This document shows positions 23,601 to 30,401 of a stretch of DNA of 33,279 bases, piece after piece. The stretch comes from CALARM01 sp964431735 (GTDB lineage: Bacteria > Vulcanimicrobiota > SpSt-956 > JAKJGF01): positions 1 to 33,279 of the forward strand of contig CAYSLJ010000076.1 of the NCBI GenBank assembly GCA_964431735.1. Reading direction: 5' to 3'. Position 1 is the stretch's first letter. Each line of letters starts with the position of its first letter. The position numbers and the translations under genes were made by a program. Under the pieces are notes generated by a model, which was given only the letters and a program-made list of their open reading frames with translations, did not search any database and had not been told where the DNA came from.

Positions 23601-24328
23601 AAGGCATTGTAAAATCCTTCTATACAATCCTGTACAGCATGGGACTGGCCGAATATGTTGGATAAAAGTTCAGATCTTAAATTCTGTAATTTTCTCACCA
23701 GAAGCGGTATGGATGTTACTTTCTGTGCCCTGTCTGCTTCATGTTTTTCCTGGCCTGCTTTAAACCTGTCTACAAACAGTATGTCAGAAATAACCGGTTC
23801 ATTTTTCTTTATTTCCACCTCTGATTCTTTCAATACCTCGGTAATCATAGGAGAAGGCTCTGTCATCAAAAGTTCCAGTAAATTAATAGATGTATAAATC
23901 TCCATGTTTTTACTTTTTGCAAGTTCTTCCAGTTTCTCAAAATCTTTTCTTGAATCTTTCGATCTATGAAGAGTTCTTTTGTCTCCGTAAGGATAACCGC
24001 CATAGCCAAGTTTTTTTCTCAATTTTCTCCTTATGGAAGTGCTTGTGTCAGGAACAGTGATACCATATGACAGAAGTCTTTCTAAAAGGGATTTCTTTTC
24101 TTCCGAAAGAAGCTGTATAAGCTCCGGATACTGTGCAATTATTTCAAACTGGCTTTCTTTCATCTCTGCAAATTTCAGAAGGCCTGTAAAAAAATGTTCT
24201 CTTTCTATATGCTCAAAATCTGCTATCAAAGCTTCTTTTGACGCAACAGACCATATTATCTGGATACCTATGCTTGATTTCATAAGTTCGTGAAGGGTGA
24301 AGGGTGAAGGGATATTTACCCTTACCAT
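20690..24328 (-). CDS. Clp-N/AAA/receiver-like/FtsH-AAA/M41 metalloprotease fusion
   Basis: A 1212-residue protein joining two proteolysis machines. Residues 10-175: two Clp-N-like repeats (adaptor/substrate binding). 220-540: AAA module of the ClpA/ClpB D2 type, with FGQSHAVQ, Walker A GPPGVGKT (262-269), Walker B LLFDEIEKAH (327-336) and the small domain. About 545-690: an alpha/beta segment like a receiver domain (KILFVANSD, MVLLDLW with D590, VYLLSI); phosphorylation is unproven. 780-1030: FtsH-type AAA with GPPGTGKT (827-834), VFIDEIDSIG (883-892) and DPALRRRFDR. 1035-1212: M41 zinc protease with HEAGH (1048-1052) and STGASEDLKKAT supplying the third ligand. FtsH is normally membrane-anchored; I see no membrane segment, so this is probably cytosolic. 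ATG 24328 is used, although the first 15 residues (VRVNIPSPFTLHEL) come from heptamer-like repeats; ATG 24283 is the alternative. Neither has a strong site. Confidence 0.93.
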   Translation of the reverse strand: MVRVNIPSPFTLHELMKSSIGIQIIWSVASKEALIADFEHIEREHFFTGLLKFAEMKESQFEIIAQYPELIQLLSEEKKSLLERLLSYGITVPDTSTSIRRKLRKKLGYGGYPYGDKRTLHRSKDSRKDFEKLEELAKSKNMEIYTSINLLELLMTEPSPMITEVLKESEVEIKKNEPVISDILFVDRFKAGQEKHEADRAQKVTSIPLLVRKLQNLRSELLSNIFGQSHAVQDCIEGFYNAFLVSGDKDRKSPLAVFVFAGPPGVGKTYMASLCAGHLSRPFKTFDMTLYSDHQQHNQLTGFPRTYAGAKPGLLTGFVKNNPDAFLLFDEIEKAHLNTIHLFYGILDRGILEDHYTGEEVSFTGTVIVFTTNAGKSLYENQNRTGISVASSSYHRKTVLSALSQEKNPVTGNSVFPSALCSRFSRGYPVMFNYLGVNELKKVSEEAIIGTEELLSKEYNKKFSHDELLPLSLVLREGHPVDARGLKAETEKFIKTELFKFCSLYEKHKLEDVLNEIETIRFEPEKNQFLMKPEIKSLYEPSEKLKILFVANSDISDMYRTDELEWFNVFTEEETVDVLSSQDINMVLLDLWVNSNNKEETGHINTLIQGQDFTPLSARSLEHGRHILRKIHSKFPQIPVYLLSIIHKKEKKYREGETRIITPGYDPGKILRKSVDEELFFSCLRSGGARGVIETDIIDSACPDREIKKNQFITNLRSVNIRLYREKKASELVREKKVLTFDTVPYLDKKKKKLSVRLRDFRLVRVMEASDASELINDVERPDIKFEDIIGAASAKEAMQFIVKWLKNPRKYSSLGIRPPKGILLTGPPGTGKTMLAKALAGESDCAFIEASATGFVTIWQGSGPQNIRNLFDRARRYAPSIVFIDEIDSIGIKRAGSQGGAGRAEESALNALLTEMDGFKNVSDRPVILLAATNLIENLDPALRRRFDREIVMEKPDRSARLLYIEKSLRNRKNSNISGALIENMAKQSAGMTLSDLERIIQEGAVMAAEKGSFITDESLKESFEKIRMGDVKAIPSPSILKRIARHEAGHALIAWLGGNPPVQVTIIGRGYAGGYMEREADEDMVIYTKPELEQRICEAMGGRASEILYYGEEEGLSTGASEDLKKATSLARMMVLEFGMSKDFGFLSIDKNYDGNLSIEIKGVIDRIIREQLEKAVKLLEENRKYLNKLYRTLLEQNRLTGEEMKKILP

Positions 24329-24330
24329 TT
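24284..24330. repeat. Heptamer repeat forming the Clp-FtsH N-terminus
   Basis: GTGAAGG repeated three times (24291-24311) followed by a GGTAAA/TTTACC-type stretch. On the minus strand it encodes the start and residues 2-14 of the fusion protein, before the first Clp-N helix. Confidence 0.65.
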
Positions 24331-24341
24331 ACCTTTACCTG

Positions 24342-24451
24342 CTTCTCTTTCACCACCCTGAATCTTTTTAGATGTGACATGTAACGCGTGACGGGATGAT
24401 AATCACCATAATTTGCCAGAGTCCCTGTCAATTTATAAAACCTGCCGTCAC
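24342..24451 (-). other. Duplicated gene end (FGE 3' vestige) plus R2/heptamer repeat
   Basis: 24342-24364 reads, on the minus strand, nearly the same as the last codons of the S9-FGE gene (FRVVKEK; 24451-24477), about 25 of 29 bases. Between the two copies lie a GTAACGC/GTGACGG repeat (about 24380-24395) and an inverted R2 fragment (GATGATAATCACCATAATTTGCCA in two parts). The simplest reading is the tail of a lost second FGE-domain gene or a local duplication around a repeat. Confidence 0.55.
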
Positions 24452-27175
24452 TTACTTTTCTTTCACCACCCGAAATCCGGTATATAAAGGACCGGCGCTA
24501 TTGAAAAATTCTTTTTCGTCACTTATATTTCTTGCATTGAGCCCTTTTACGGAACCGTCTGAACATATTTCCGAAACATTGCCGTTTATATCGTAAAGCC
24601 TGTCACATGATTCCTCAAAAGTTCCTGCAGGAACTATAAGACCTCCTGCTCCTTCCAGTTTCTTTATATATGCTTCTATTTCTATGGCTTCATCGGGAGA
24701 TATAGCATAACCTGCCCAGTAATCAAGGGTATTTTCTTCTCCTCCGCAATTTTCTATCCATTTATCCATTTCATCTGATGCCGGCAGTCTGTATTTACTG
24801 CCAGTTTTTTTTGAAAGCCACTGACAGTATTTCTGTGCATCAGCCAGTTTAATACCTGATACGGGGTAATTTTCTGTTCCACCCTTAAATCCTTTTTCAG
24901 ACCATCCTGTGAGATTCTTTATAGAAATATCTTCATTTTCTTTTAAGAATTGAGCGAACTGTGCCCTTGTAACTTCAAATCTGCCTGTCTGTAATCCTTC
25001 CACTTCCACTGTTTCAGGTATTAATATTCCATCTTTATTTATGCCGAGATTGCCTGATTCATCATAAAGAAAATCTGATTTTTTAAGCTTGATGTCAACA
25101 GGAGAGCCTTCTTTAAAGGATCTGTTTTTCTTATCTTCTTTTTTTTCTTTGTATAGATAGGTATCAAACCAGGCAAGTTCTTCTTCCATTTTTCTTTTTT
25201 TATGTGACAGTTGTCTGAGAGAATGTGGTTCGTCAGGAAGCAGAAGAAATTTTACAGGAACTTTCCCCAGTTGTTGAAGTGCTCTGTAATGTTCATAACC
25301 CTGTTGTGTGGGAACGGAAGTATCATTTTCTCCGAATATTATAAGAGTCGGAGTAACAACCTTATTCATTTTAAACAGTGGTGATTTGGAAAGATAGTGG
25401 TCCAGATGTTCCCAGTATGGGCCTTTCAGATAGAGATTATTGAAAGATACTCCGAAAGCACAGTTGCCGTAATCACTTATCCAGTTTACATCTCCTGCGC
25501 CGCAGGATGCAACTTTAAATCTATCAGACTCCACAGTAAGAGCAATTGACAGGAGAGAACCGTTGCTCCATCCCATAGTGCCCAGTTTCGCCGGGTCTAC
25601 CATGCCTTTACCTGTGAGATAATCGATACCTGTCAGTATATCAGGCACTTCAAGTTCATAATAATGTCCTATAATAGATTCCATAAAAGGAAGGCCGTAA
25701 TTTGCGCTCCCTGAATAGTTTACGGCAAGGACAAAACTATCCTTTGCAGCAAGAATATGAGGGTAATAGGCCCAGCTTGTGTCGAAAATATCTCCGTCAT
25801 ACCATGAAGGTCCGCCGTGAATTTGAACCATAAGAGGATATTTCTGCCCCTCTTTATAATTTTTTGGATAATAGAGAATACCTTCTATCTCTCTTCCTCC
25901 ATCGGATTTCCATTTGATTATTTCTCTTTTAGCAAGAAACATATCTTTGAAATTTTTATTGAATTCTCCTATGGAAGTAACATGAGTGAATTTATTTCCT
26001 TCTATGTCTGCATAATAGAGTTGAGGAGGAGTGCTCGCCGTAGAATATACAAAAGCTATGGATTTTCCTTTATGGCCAAAATCAAATGTTTCCATATTGG
26101 CAGATTTCTCGTCTTCTATTTGTGTCACTGTCCACTGTGAACCTGTTTTATTCAAAATTACCAGCGGATTTATCACACCTTTTGCAATGGTTGTTGCTAC
26201 AGAATTGCCTCTGCAGTCAAGCATTTTCCCTTCTGAAAGACCTGCACCCCACGGAGAATTTAAAGGTATTTCTTTAACAGTATCTGTTTTTATATCATAT
26301 TCATAAAGAAGGGGCATGCCGGGTCCCTGTTTTTCTTCATAACTGGATTTATCTTCCAGCATATAAAGAGTTCCGTCTTCTGCCCAGGCAAAATTATGGG
26401 GAGCAAAATAAGGATCTTTAAAGATCTGTTTTGTAGTTTTATCTGTTAAATTCAATAGAAAATATTTTTTAAAATATCTGGCATCAAGGCCGTAAAGAGG
26501 ACTGTCTATATGGATTGTAACTGCCCATTTCCCGTCGGGCGATACTACAAAATCCTCTATTTGATCCATATTACTGGTTATTCTTTTGATTTTTTTGTCT
26601 TCCAGTGAATAGGAGAACAGCCTGTAAGGAACAAATGTTTCTTTATCATCTATAATTTCTCCGTCATCCTGTTTGTCTTCAAGAGTCTGTTCATAATAAT
26701 AGGTCTTTTCCCTGGAAAGAAATATAATTGTTTTATTGTCTTTCCATTTGAATCCGTCAATATCTTTGTCCCATTCGAATAACCTTTCCGCTTCACCTCC
26801 TGAGGGAGAAATGGTAAATATTTGAACTGTATCATCCATTCTATTTGACAGAAAAGCTATTGATTTGCCATCATGAGACCATTCCGGCGAATGAGATTTA
26901 TTTTTACCTCTCGTTAGCTGTAAAGGTTCTTTGTCGTTTGTGACAGATGCCATCCAGATATTTGAGATATATCTGTTACTGTCTTCATCGGAACTGTTAC
27001 AGACCCAGAGGAGTCTTCTGCTATCAGGAGAAAGCCTGAGTTGATACGGCCTTTCCAGATTAATTACATCGTCTACAGTCATGGAGGGAAGATCCGTTTT
27101 TGTCTGTTCTTCTGCCATAACAGGAAATATAATCATCATAAACATCAGAGATATAATAAAAATACTTTTTTTCAA
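24452..27175 (-). CDS. Secreted S9 prolyl-oligopeptidase fused to an FGE-sulfatase domain
   Basis: A 907-residue exported protein. Signal peptide MKKSIFIISLMFMMIIFPVMA-EE. A beta-propeller with TolB/PD40-like blades (LRLSPDSRRLLWV, PEWSHDGKSIAFLSNR, VVSPDGKWAV) spans 30-410. The peptidase S9 alpha/beta-hydrolase domain follows with oxyanion HGGPSW, nucleophile GWSNGS (Ser537), FGENDTSVP (Asp618) and DEPHSLR (His651), so it should be an active serine peptidase cutting short peptides outside the membrane. After a Lys-rich linker, residues 720-907 are an FGE-sulfatase (SUMF1/C-lectin-like) domain: TGRFEVTRAQFAQFL, YPVSGIKLADAQKYCQWLS, YRLPASDEMDKW, YDINGNVSEI, GFRVVKE. The catalytic Cys pair of true formylglycine-generating enzymes is not seen, so it is probably a binding module. 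TTG 27175 has AAGGAGC 7 nt upstream; the longer TTG 27193 would bury that site. Confidence 0.92.
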   Translation of the reverse strand: MKKSIFIISLMFMMIIFPVMAEEQTKTDLPSMTVDDVINLERPYQLRLSPDSRRLLWVCNSSDEDSNRYISNIWMASVTNDKEPLQLTRGKNKSHSPEWSHDGKSIAFLSNRMDDTVQIFTISPSGGEAERLFEWDKDIDGFKWKDNKTIIFLSREKTYYYEQTLEDKQDDGEIIDDKETFVPYRLFSYSLEDKKIKRITSNMDQIEDFVVSPDGKWAVTIHIDSPLYGLDARYFKKYFLLNLTDKTTKQIFKDPYFAPHNFAWAEDGTLYMLEDKSSYEEKQGPGMPLLYEYDIKTDTVKEIPLNSPWGAGLSEGKMLDCRGNSVATTIAKGVINPLVILNKTGSQWTVTQIEDEKSANMETFDFGHKGKSIAFVYSTASTPPQLYYADIEGNKFTHVTSIGEFNKNFKDMFLAKREIIKWKSDGGREIEGILYYPKNYKEGQKYPLMVQIHGGPSWYDGDIFDTSWAYYPHILAAKDSFVLAVNYSGSANYGLPFMESIIGHYYELEVPDILTGIDYLTGKGMVDPAKLGTMGWSNGSLLSIALTVESDRFKVASCGAGDVNWISDYGNCAFGVSFNNLYLKGPYWEHLDHYLSKSPLFKMNKVVTPTLIIFGENDTSVPTQQGYEHYRALQQLGKVPVKFLLLPDEPHSLRQLSHKKRKMEEELAWFDTYLYKEKKEDKKNRSFKEGSPVDIKLKKSDFLYDESGNLGINKDGILIPETVEVEGLQTGRFEVTRAQFAQFLKENEDISIKNLTGWSEKGFKGGTENYPVSGIKLADAQKYCQWLSKKTGSKYRLPASDEMDKWIENCGGEENTLDYWAGYAISPDEAIEIEAYIKKLEGAGGLIVPAGTFEESCDRLYDINGNVSEICSDGSVKGLNARNISDEKEFFNSAGPLYTGFRVVKEK

Positions 27176-27194
27176 TGTACTGCTCCTTTCCAAT

Positions 27195-27226
27195 TTAAAA
27201 GGGCACGGTAATCCGTGCCCTTTTAA
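27195..27226. terminator. Terminator between DnaJ-TPR and S9-FGE genes
   Basis: TTAAAAGGGCACGG (27195-27208) pairs with CCGTGCCCTTTTAA (27213-27226) over a 4-nt loop. On the minus strand it follows the DnaJ-TPR stop by 11 bp and precedes the S9-FGE site, so the latter gene probably has its own promoter or depends on read-through. Confidence 0.75.
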
Positions 27227-27237
27227 GACAACACCGG

Positions 27238-27891
27238 TTAAAAACTTTCTTCTTTTAAAATATTGAGTATATGTTTTGCCCCTTCATCTCCCGGCTCAAG
27301 CTTAAGAACCTTCTGAAAACAGCTTGTAGCTTCTCCCCATTCACCTTTTCTGTAACAGGCAATACCGAGATTATAATGAGCTTCAAGATGTTCCGGGTCA
27401 TATTCTGTAGCCTTTTTAAAAGAATTTATCGTATCGCTCAGGAAACTGTTATTATCACACATGGAAATACCGATACCATAGTGACTTTCTGCCTCTTTAG
27501 GATTATATTCGACTTCTTTCTTCTTTCCTTTTCCCGTACCTCTGGAAGATTTTGAAGGTTTTTTCGAAGGCTGTCCCTGGCCTGTAAAGAAGTCTTTTAA
27601 TTTCTCAATAAAGCCTTTCTGCTGTGTCCCTTTTTTGGCCTGTTTCTTTTTCCTTCTTTCTCTTCTGTATTGAAGATGAAAGGTCATATCATAGGCTTTC
27701 TTTTTCTCTTCATCACTCAGTACGTTATAGGCTTCTACAAGTTCTTTCATTTTTTCATCTGCCCAGATACGAAGATCAGGGTTAAGATCCGGGTGATATT
27801 CTTTGGATTTAGCCCTGTAGGCTTTTTTTATTTCTGACTCAGTGGAAATAGGAGGAACTCCCATAACTCTGTAAGGATCTCTGTCTGCCAC
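27238..27891 (-). CDS. J-domain protein with TPRs
   Basis: A 217-residue co-chaperone-like protein. Residues 4-70 are a J domain (DPYRVMGVPP, IKKAYRAKSKEYHPDLNP with HPD, EAYNVLSDEEKKKAYD), which should stimulate an Hsp70 such as DnaK. A very basic linker (RRERRKKKQAKKG, SRGTGKGKKKEVE) follows to about 125. The C-terminal 90 residues hold TPR units (AESHYGIGISM...NSFKKATEYDPEHLEAHYNLGIACYRKGEWGEATSCFQKVLKLEPG). It lacks the DnaJ zinc finger and client domains, so it is probably a specialised recruiter. GTG 27891 has GGAGG 7 nt upstream. The minus-strand order J-TPR, S9-FGE, Clp-FtsH groups protein-quality genes. Confidence 0.9.
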   Translation of the reverse strand: MADRDPYRVMGVPPISTESEIKKAYRAKSKEYHPDLNPDLRIWADEKMKELVEAYNVLSDEEKKKAYDMTFHLQYRRERRKKKQAKKGTQQKGFIEKLKDFFTGQGQPSKKPSKSSRGTGKGKKKEVEYNPKEAESHYGIGISMCDNNSFLSDTINSFKKATEYDPEHLEAHYNLGIACYRKGEWGEATSCFQKVLKLEPGDEGAKHILNILKEESF

Positions 27892-28071
27892 TTTACCGCC
27901 TCCTTGTATAATATAAATGATTATTTGATAACTGTTATATGTAATCGTAACGCGTAACGCGATAAAAGAACCTTTTTACAATTATTTATTTCGAAGGTTC
28001 GTCAAAGATAAGAAAACTTCCTGCTTAAATTTTTGGATAAATTGTCTTTATTTTATTTTAAGCCATGAAAT
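27892..28071. other. Intergenic, short heptamer piece
   Basis: CGTAACGCGTAACGCG at about 27946-27961 is two GTAACGC units. No gene or hairpin otherwise. A TATTAT close to the GTG at 27891 may be the -10 of the J-TPR gene but has no good -35. Confidence 0.4.
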
Positions 28072-28190
28072 TATAGTTACTTTCATAACAATCTGTAATT
28101 TAAGAAGGGGTGAAAAGTGAGTAGTGAAAAGTGAATAGTGTATAATATCCTGTTCTTTTCACTTTTCACTTTTCACTTTTCACTTTGTTT
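28072..28190. mobile_element. Truncated MITE-like element with GTGAAAA arms
   Basis: Left end TATAGTTACTTTCATAAC (28072-28089), the shared inner sequence (TTTAAGAAGGGG, compare ATTAAGAAGGAG at 18628) and arms GTGAAAA-GTGAGTA-GTGAAAA-GTGAATA facing four TTTTCAC units. The right end is missing where the tyrS stop codon begins, so it may serve as the tyrS terminator. Confidence 0.75.
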
Positions 28191-28191
28191 T

Positions 28192-29418
28192 CTAAATTAC
28201 CCTGAGAAAATGATAAACCTTTTTCCCTTTTCTGAATTTTATCTTTCCATCCTGCACATATTTATCATTTAACATCATGGTCTGATCTGTTACAACATTA
28301 TCATTTACATGAATACCTGACTGACCTATAAGTCTTCTGCCTTCACCTTTTGAGGATATTAATCCGCACAGGAGAAGAGCATCCAGAACCTGTATACCTT
28401 CCTTTATTTTATCACCTGATATGTCTGTAACGGGTATGGAACTGCTTTCTCCTCCTCCTTCAAACAGAGCTTCCGCCGCCGACCTGGCTTTCTCAGCTTC
28501 TTCTTTGCCATGAACCAGTTCTGTTATGGCATAAGCCAGTTCTTTTTTGGCTATATTAATATCTTTCCCTGTAAGACCGGATAATTCTTCAATCTTTTCC
28601 ATAGAGAAAAATGTAAGTGTTTTTAAGAGTTTTCCTACTTCTATATCTTCCACGTTGCGCCAGTACTGATAAAATTCGTAAGGACTGGTCCTGCCAGGAG
28701 AAAGCCATACAGAGCCTTTCTCTGTTTTACCCATTTTCTTTCCGTCCGAAGTAAGGAGAAGCGGTATGGTTAATCCGTATACTTCTTTCCTCTCCAGTCT
28801 CCTGACAAGATCTGCTCCTGCCAGTATGTTTGACCACTGGTCATCTCCTCCCATTTGCAGGGTGCAATCATATCTCCTGTTTAACATAAGAAAATCATAG
28901 GATTGTAATAACATATAGTTAAATTCTATGAAGGTAAGACCCTGTTCCATACGGCTTTTATAACATTCTGCTGCAAGCATTCTGTTTACGGTAAAATGGG
29001 TTCCAATCTCTCTGAGGAAATCAATATAGTTCATGTCTCTTATCCATTCTGAATTGTCCACCATTATTCCGTTTGAAGGATCGTCAAGATTTACAAATCT
29101 CTCTATTTGTTTTCTGATAGCTTTTTTATTATTCTTAATTATTTCTTCTGTCATCATCTGCCGCAATTCGGTTTTACCGGAAGGATCGCCGATCATGGCA
29201 GTTCCTCCTCCTACAAGGGCTATAATACGATGACCGTACTGCTGAAATCTCTTTAAACCGAGTAATGCTATAAGATGTCCCACATGAAGGCTGTCTGCAG
29301 TGGGATCGAACCCCACATAGACAGTAACTTTTTTTTCTTTAAGCATCTGTTCTATAGGCCCTTCATGGGTTATCTGGGCTATTAAATTTCTTTTGTTTAA
29401 TTCTTCGAATATACTCAT
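28192..29418 (-). CDS. tyrS: Tyrosyl-tRNA synthetase
   Basis: Class I synthetase that activates tyrosine with ATP and charges tRNA-Tyr in the cytoplasm. The 408 residues are of bacterial TyrS length. The HIGH motif is HVGH (45-48) in YVGFDPTADSLHVGHL; ALVGGGTAMIGDPSGK follows; the tyrosine/tRNA pocket carries LQMGGDDQW (187-195), and the KMSKS loop is KMGKT (228-232). The C-terminal 65 residues form an S4 RNA-binding domain (LISSKGEGRRLIGQSGIHVND). ATG 29418 has AAGGGGGA 4 nt upstream; the frame is open 11 codons further. A consensus-like promoter lies 50-80 bp upstream and I see no T-box. The 3' end abuts a truncated repeat element but the S4 domain looks complete. Confidence 0.98.
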   Translation of the reverse strand: MSIFEELNKRNLIAQITHEGPIEQMLKEKKVTVYVGFDPTADSLHVGHLIALLGLKRFQQYGHRIIALVGGGTAMIGDPSGKTELRQMMTEEIIKNNKKAIRKQIERFVNLDDPSNGIMVDNSEWIRDMNYIDFLREIGTHFTVNRMLAAECYKSRMEQGLTFIEFNYMLLQSYDFLMLNRRYDCTLQMGGDDQWSNILAGADLVRRLERKEVYGLTIPLLLTSDGKKMGKTEKGSVWLSPGRTSPYEFYQYWRNVEDIEVGKLLKTLTFFSMEKIEELSGLTGKDINIAKKELAYAITELVHGKEEAEKARSAAEALFEGGGESSSIPVTDISGDKIKEGIQVLDALLLCGLISSKGEGRRLIGQSGIHVNDNVVTDQTMMLNDKYVQDGKIKFRKGKKVYHFLRVI

Positions 29419-29467
29419 AATTTCCCCCTTCAGTAACCGCGTAATGCACAATATGATTAATCCTGAA

Positions 29468-29496
29468 ATTATATCAAAGAGTTACAGTAAGGTCAA
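29468..29496 (-). promoter_or_regulatory. Promoter of tyrS
   Basis: Minus-strand TTGACC (29496-29491), 17 bp, TATAAT (29473-29468); leader about 45 nt. Confidence 0.75.
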
Positions 29497-29498
29497 AT

Positions 29499-29810
29499 GA
29501 AATTCAATTGCGTTTTTTTACGACAGGTAAACTCACCTTTACTGAAAATTATAGTTATAGTGTAGTTCACAACAAATTACAGATAATCCTCGCGTCACGC
29601 GTCACGCGTTACGCGTCACGAAGCACTTAATTTCTAATAAGTTATGAAACTAACTATAATGCATATAAATCTGTAATTAGTGAGTAGTGAATAGTGAATG
29701 ACAGGCAATGTCTTATTTTATTCACTTTTCACTCTGAATATTCTATAACAAATTTCTTTTTCCCTTGTATGTAAAATCACCTGTCATTTTTAAACGCAAT
29801 CATGAAATTC
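29499..29810. repeat. Composite nested repeat between tyrS and 29976
   Basis: An outer inverted repeat (29499-29541 against 29768-29810; core TTGCGTTT, then GACAGGT) encloses the complete reversed MITE 29556-29658 and a second heptamer pair (GTGAGTA-GTGAATA-GTGAATG, turn, TTCACTT-TTCACTC, about 29679-29738). It looks like an element inserted into another. With the following promoter and array it explains the 557-bp gene-free gap. Confidence 0.6.
29556..29658. mobile_element. MITE-like element with GCGTCAC core, inverted orientation
   Basis: 103 bp. The left end TATAGTGTAGTTCACAAC and right end GTTATGAAACTAACTATA correspond to the right and left ends of the copies at 3471 and 18600, so it is inserted the other way. 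The core (about 29591-29619) is GCGTCAC-GCGTCAC-GCGTTAC-GCGTCAC in one orientation only. Confidence 0.8.
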
Positions 29811-29827
29811 TTTGTGAAATTTATATA

Positions 29828-29856
29828 TTGATTGGTTGTATAAAAAGTTATATAAT
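29828..29856 (+). promoter_or_regulatory. Promoter of the 29976 gene
   Basis: TTGATT (29828-29833), 17 bp, TATAAT (29851-29856). The leader of about 110 nt begins with the GTGAAAA array. Confidence 0.6.
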
Positions 29857-29860
29857 TATA

Positions 29861-29930
29861 GTGAAAAGTGAAAAGTGAAAAGTGAAAAGAATGGGACATT
29901 ACTCACTATTCACTCCTTAATTATGAATTT
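29861..29930. repeat. GTGAAAA heptamer array and reversed element fragment
   Basis: Four GTGAAAA units (29861-29888), ATGGGAC turn, then ACTCACT-ATTCACT and CCTTAATTATGAATT, the inverse of the inner left part of the MITE at 18618-18645. The element ends themselves are lost. Confidence 0.75.
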
Positions 29931-29975
29931 ATATGGAAGTACTTATAAAAAATTTTCTCTCGATTTAAAATTTTA

Positions 29976-30401
29976 ATGGATAAAACAGAAACAATCAATA
30001 AACTTATAAATACATGGCGTAATGAAGCCAGAAAAGAGATAGAAGAGGCTCTTGAAAACCTCCCCTCATATCTTTCTAAAAATAAATTACCTTCTGAAAA
30101 ATTTCACTCACTCCTTTCGGAACCACTGGAGAAATTTATCTCCAGACTGGATACGGAAACGGATATGGCCCGTATAGCAACCTTCCCTGCAAAAGCAAAA
30201 CGCCTTGTAAGGGAAATGGAAGAAACCATTAAACTTGAAAAGGAAAAAATCATGAATGAGCCTCTTTCCTTCATTCGTATGCCCGATATAGCAGGAGTAA
30301 AGTCTATTCAATCTCTATCTGAATGGGAAATAATAGTGAAATCCCTCGATGAAACCGTAAAAAAACATCTGGCAAACGGAAGAAAAGTAGAATTTTTATA
30401 A
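29976..30401 (+). CDS. Hypothetical helical protein
   Basis: A 141-residue protein I do not recognise. It is almost all helix-forming and charged: an N-terminal helix (TINKLINTWRNEARKEIEEALENLPSYL), a central coiled-coil-like stretch (KAKRLVREMEETIKLEKEKI) and a C-terminal pair. No signal peptide or membrane segment. There is no Shine-Dalgarno before ATG 29976, only A/T-rich sequence, but a good promoter lies 120-150 bp upstream. The dead-S9/sigma gene starts 92 bp downstream on the same strand with no terminator between, so the two may be co-transcribed; the small protein could then be a partner or regulator of it (inference). Confidence 0.65.
   Translation: MDKTETINKLINTWRNEARKEIEEALENLPSYLSKNKLPSEKFHSLLSEPLEKFISRLDTETDMARIATFPAKAKRLVREMEETIKLEKEKIMNEPLSFIRMPDIAGVKSIQSLSEWEIIVKSLDETVKKHLANGRKVEFL

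Noticed and set aside
24213..24431. 72-codon minus-strand ORF as a gene
   Set aside because: It overlaps the start of the Clp-FtsH gene in another frame and is made of repeat plus the copied FRVVKEK tail.
24452..27175. Formylglycine-generating activity of the FGE domain
   Set aside because: The catalytic Cys pair near the C-terminus of true FGEs is not present; only the fold is supported.
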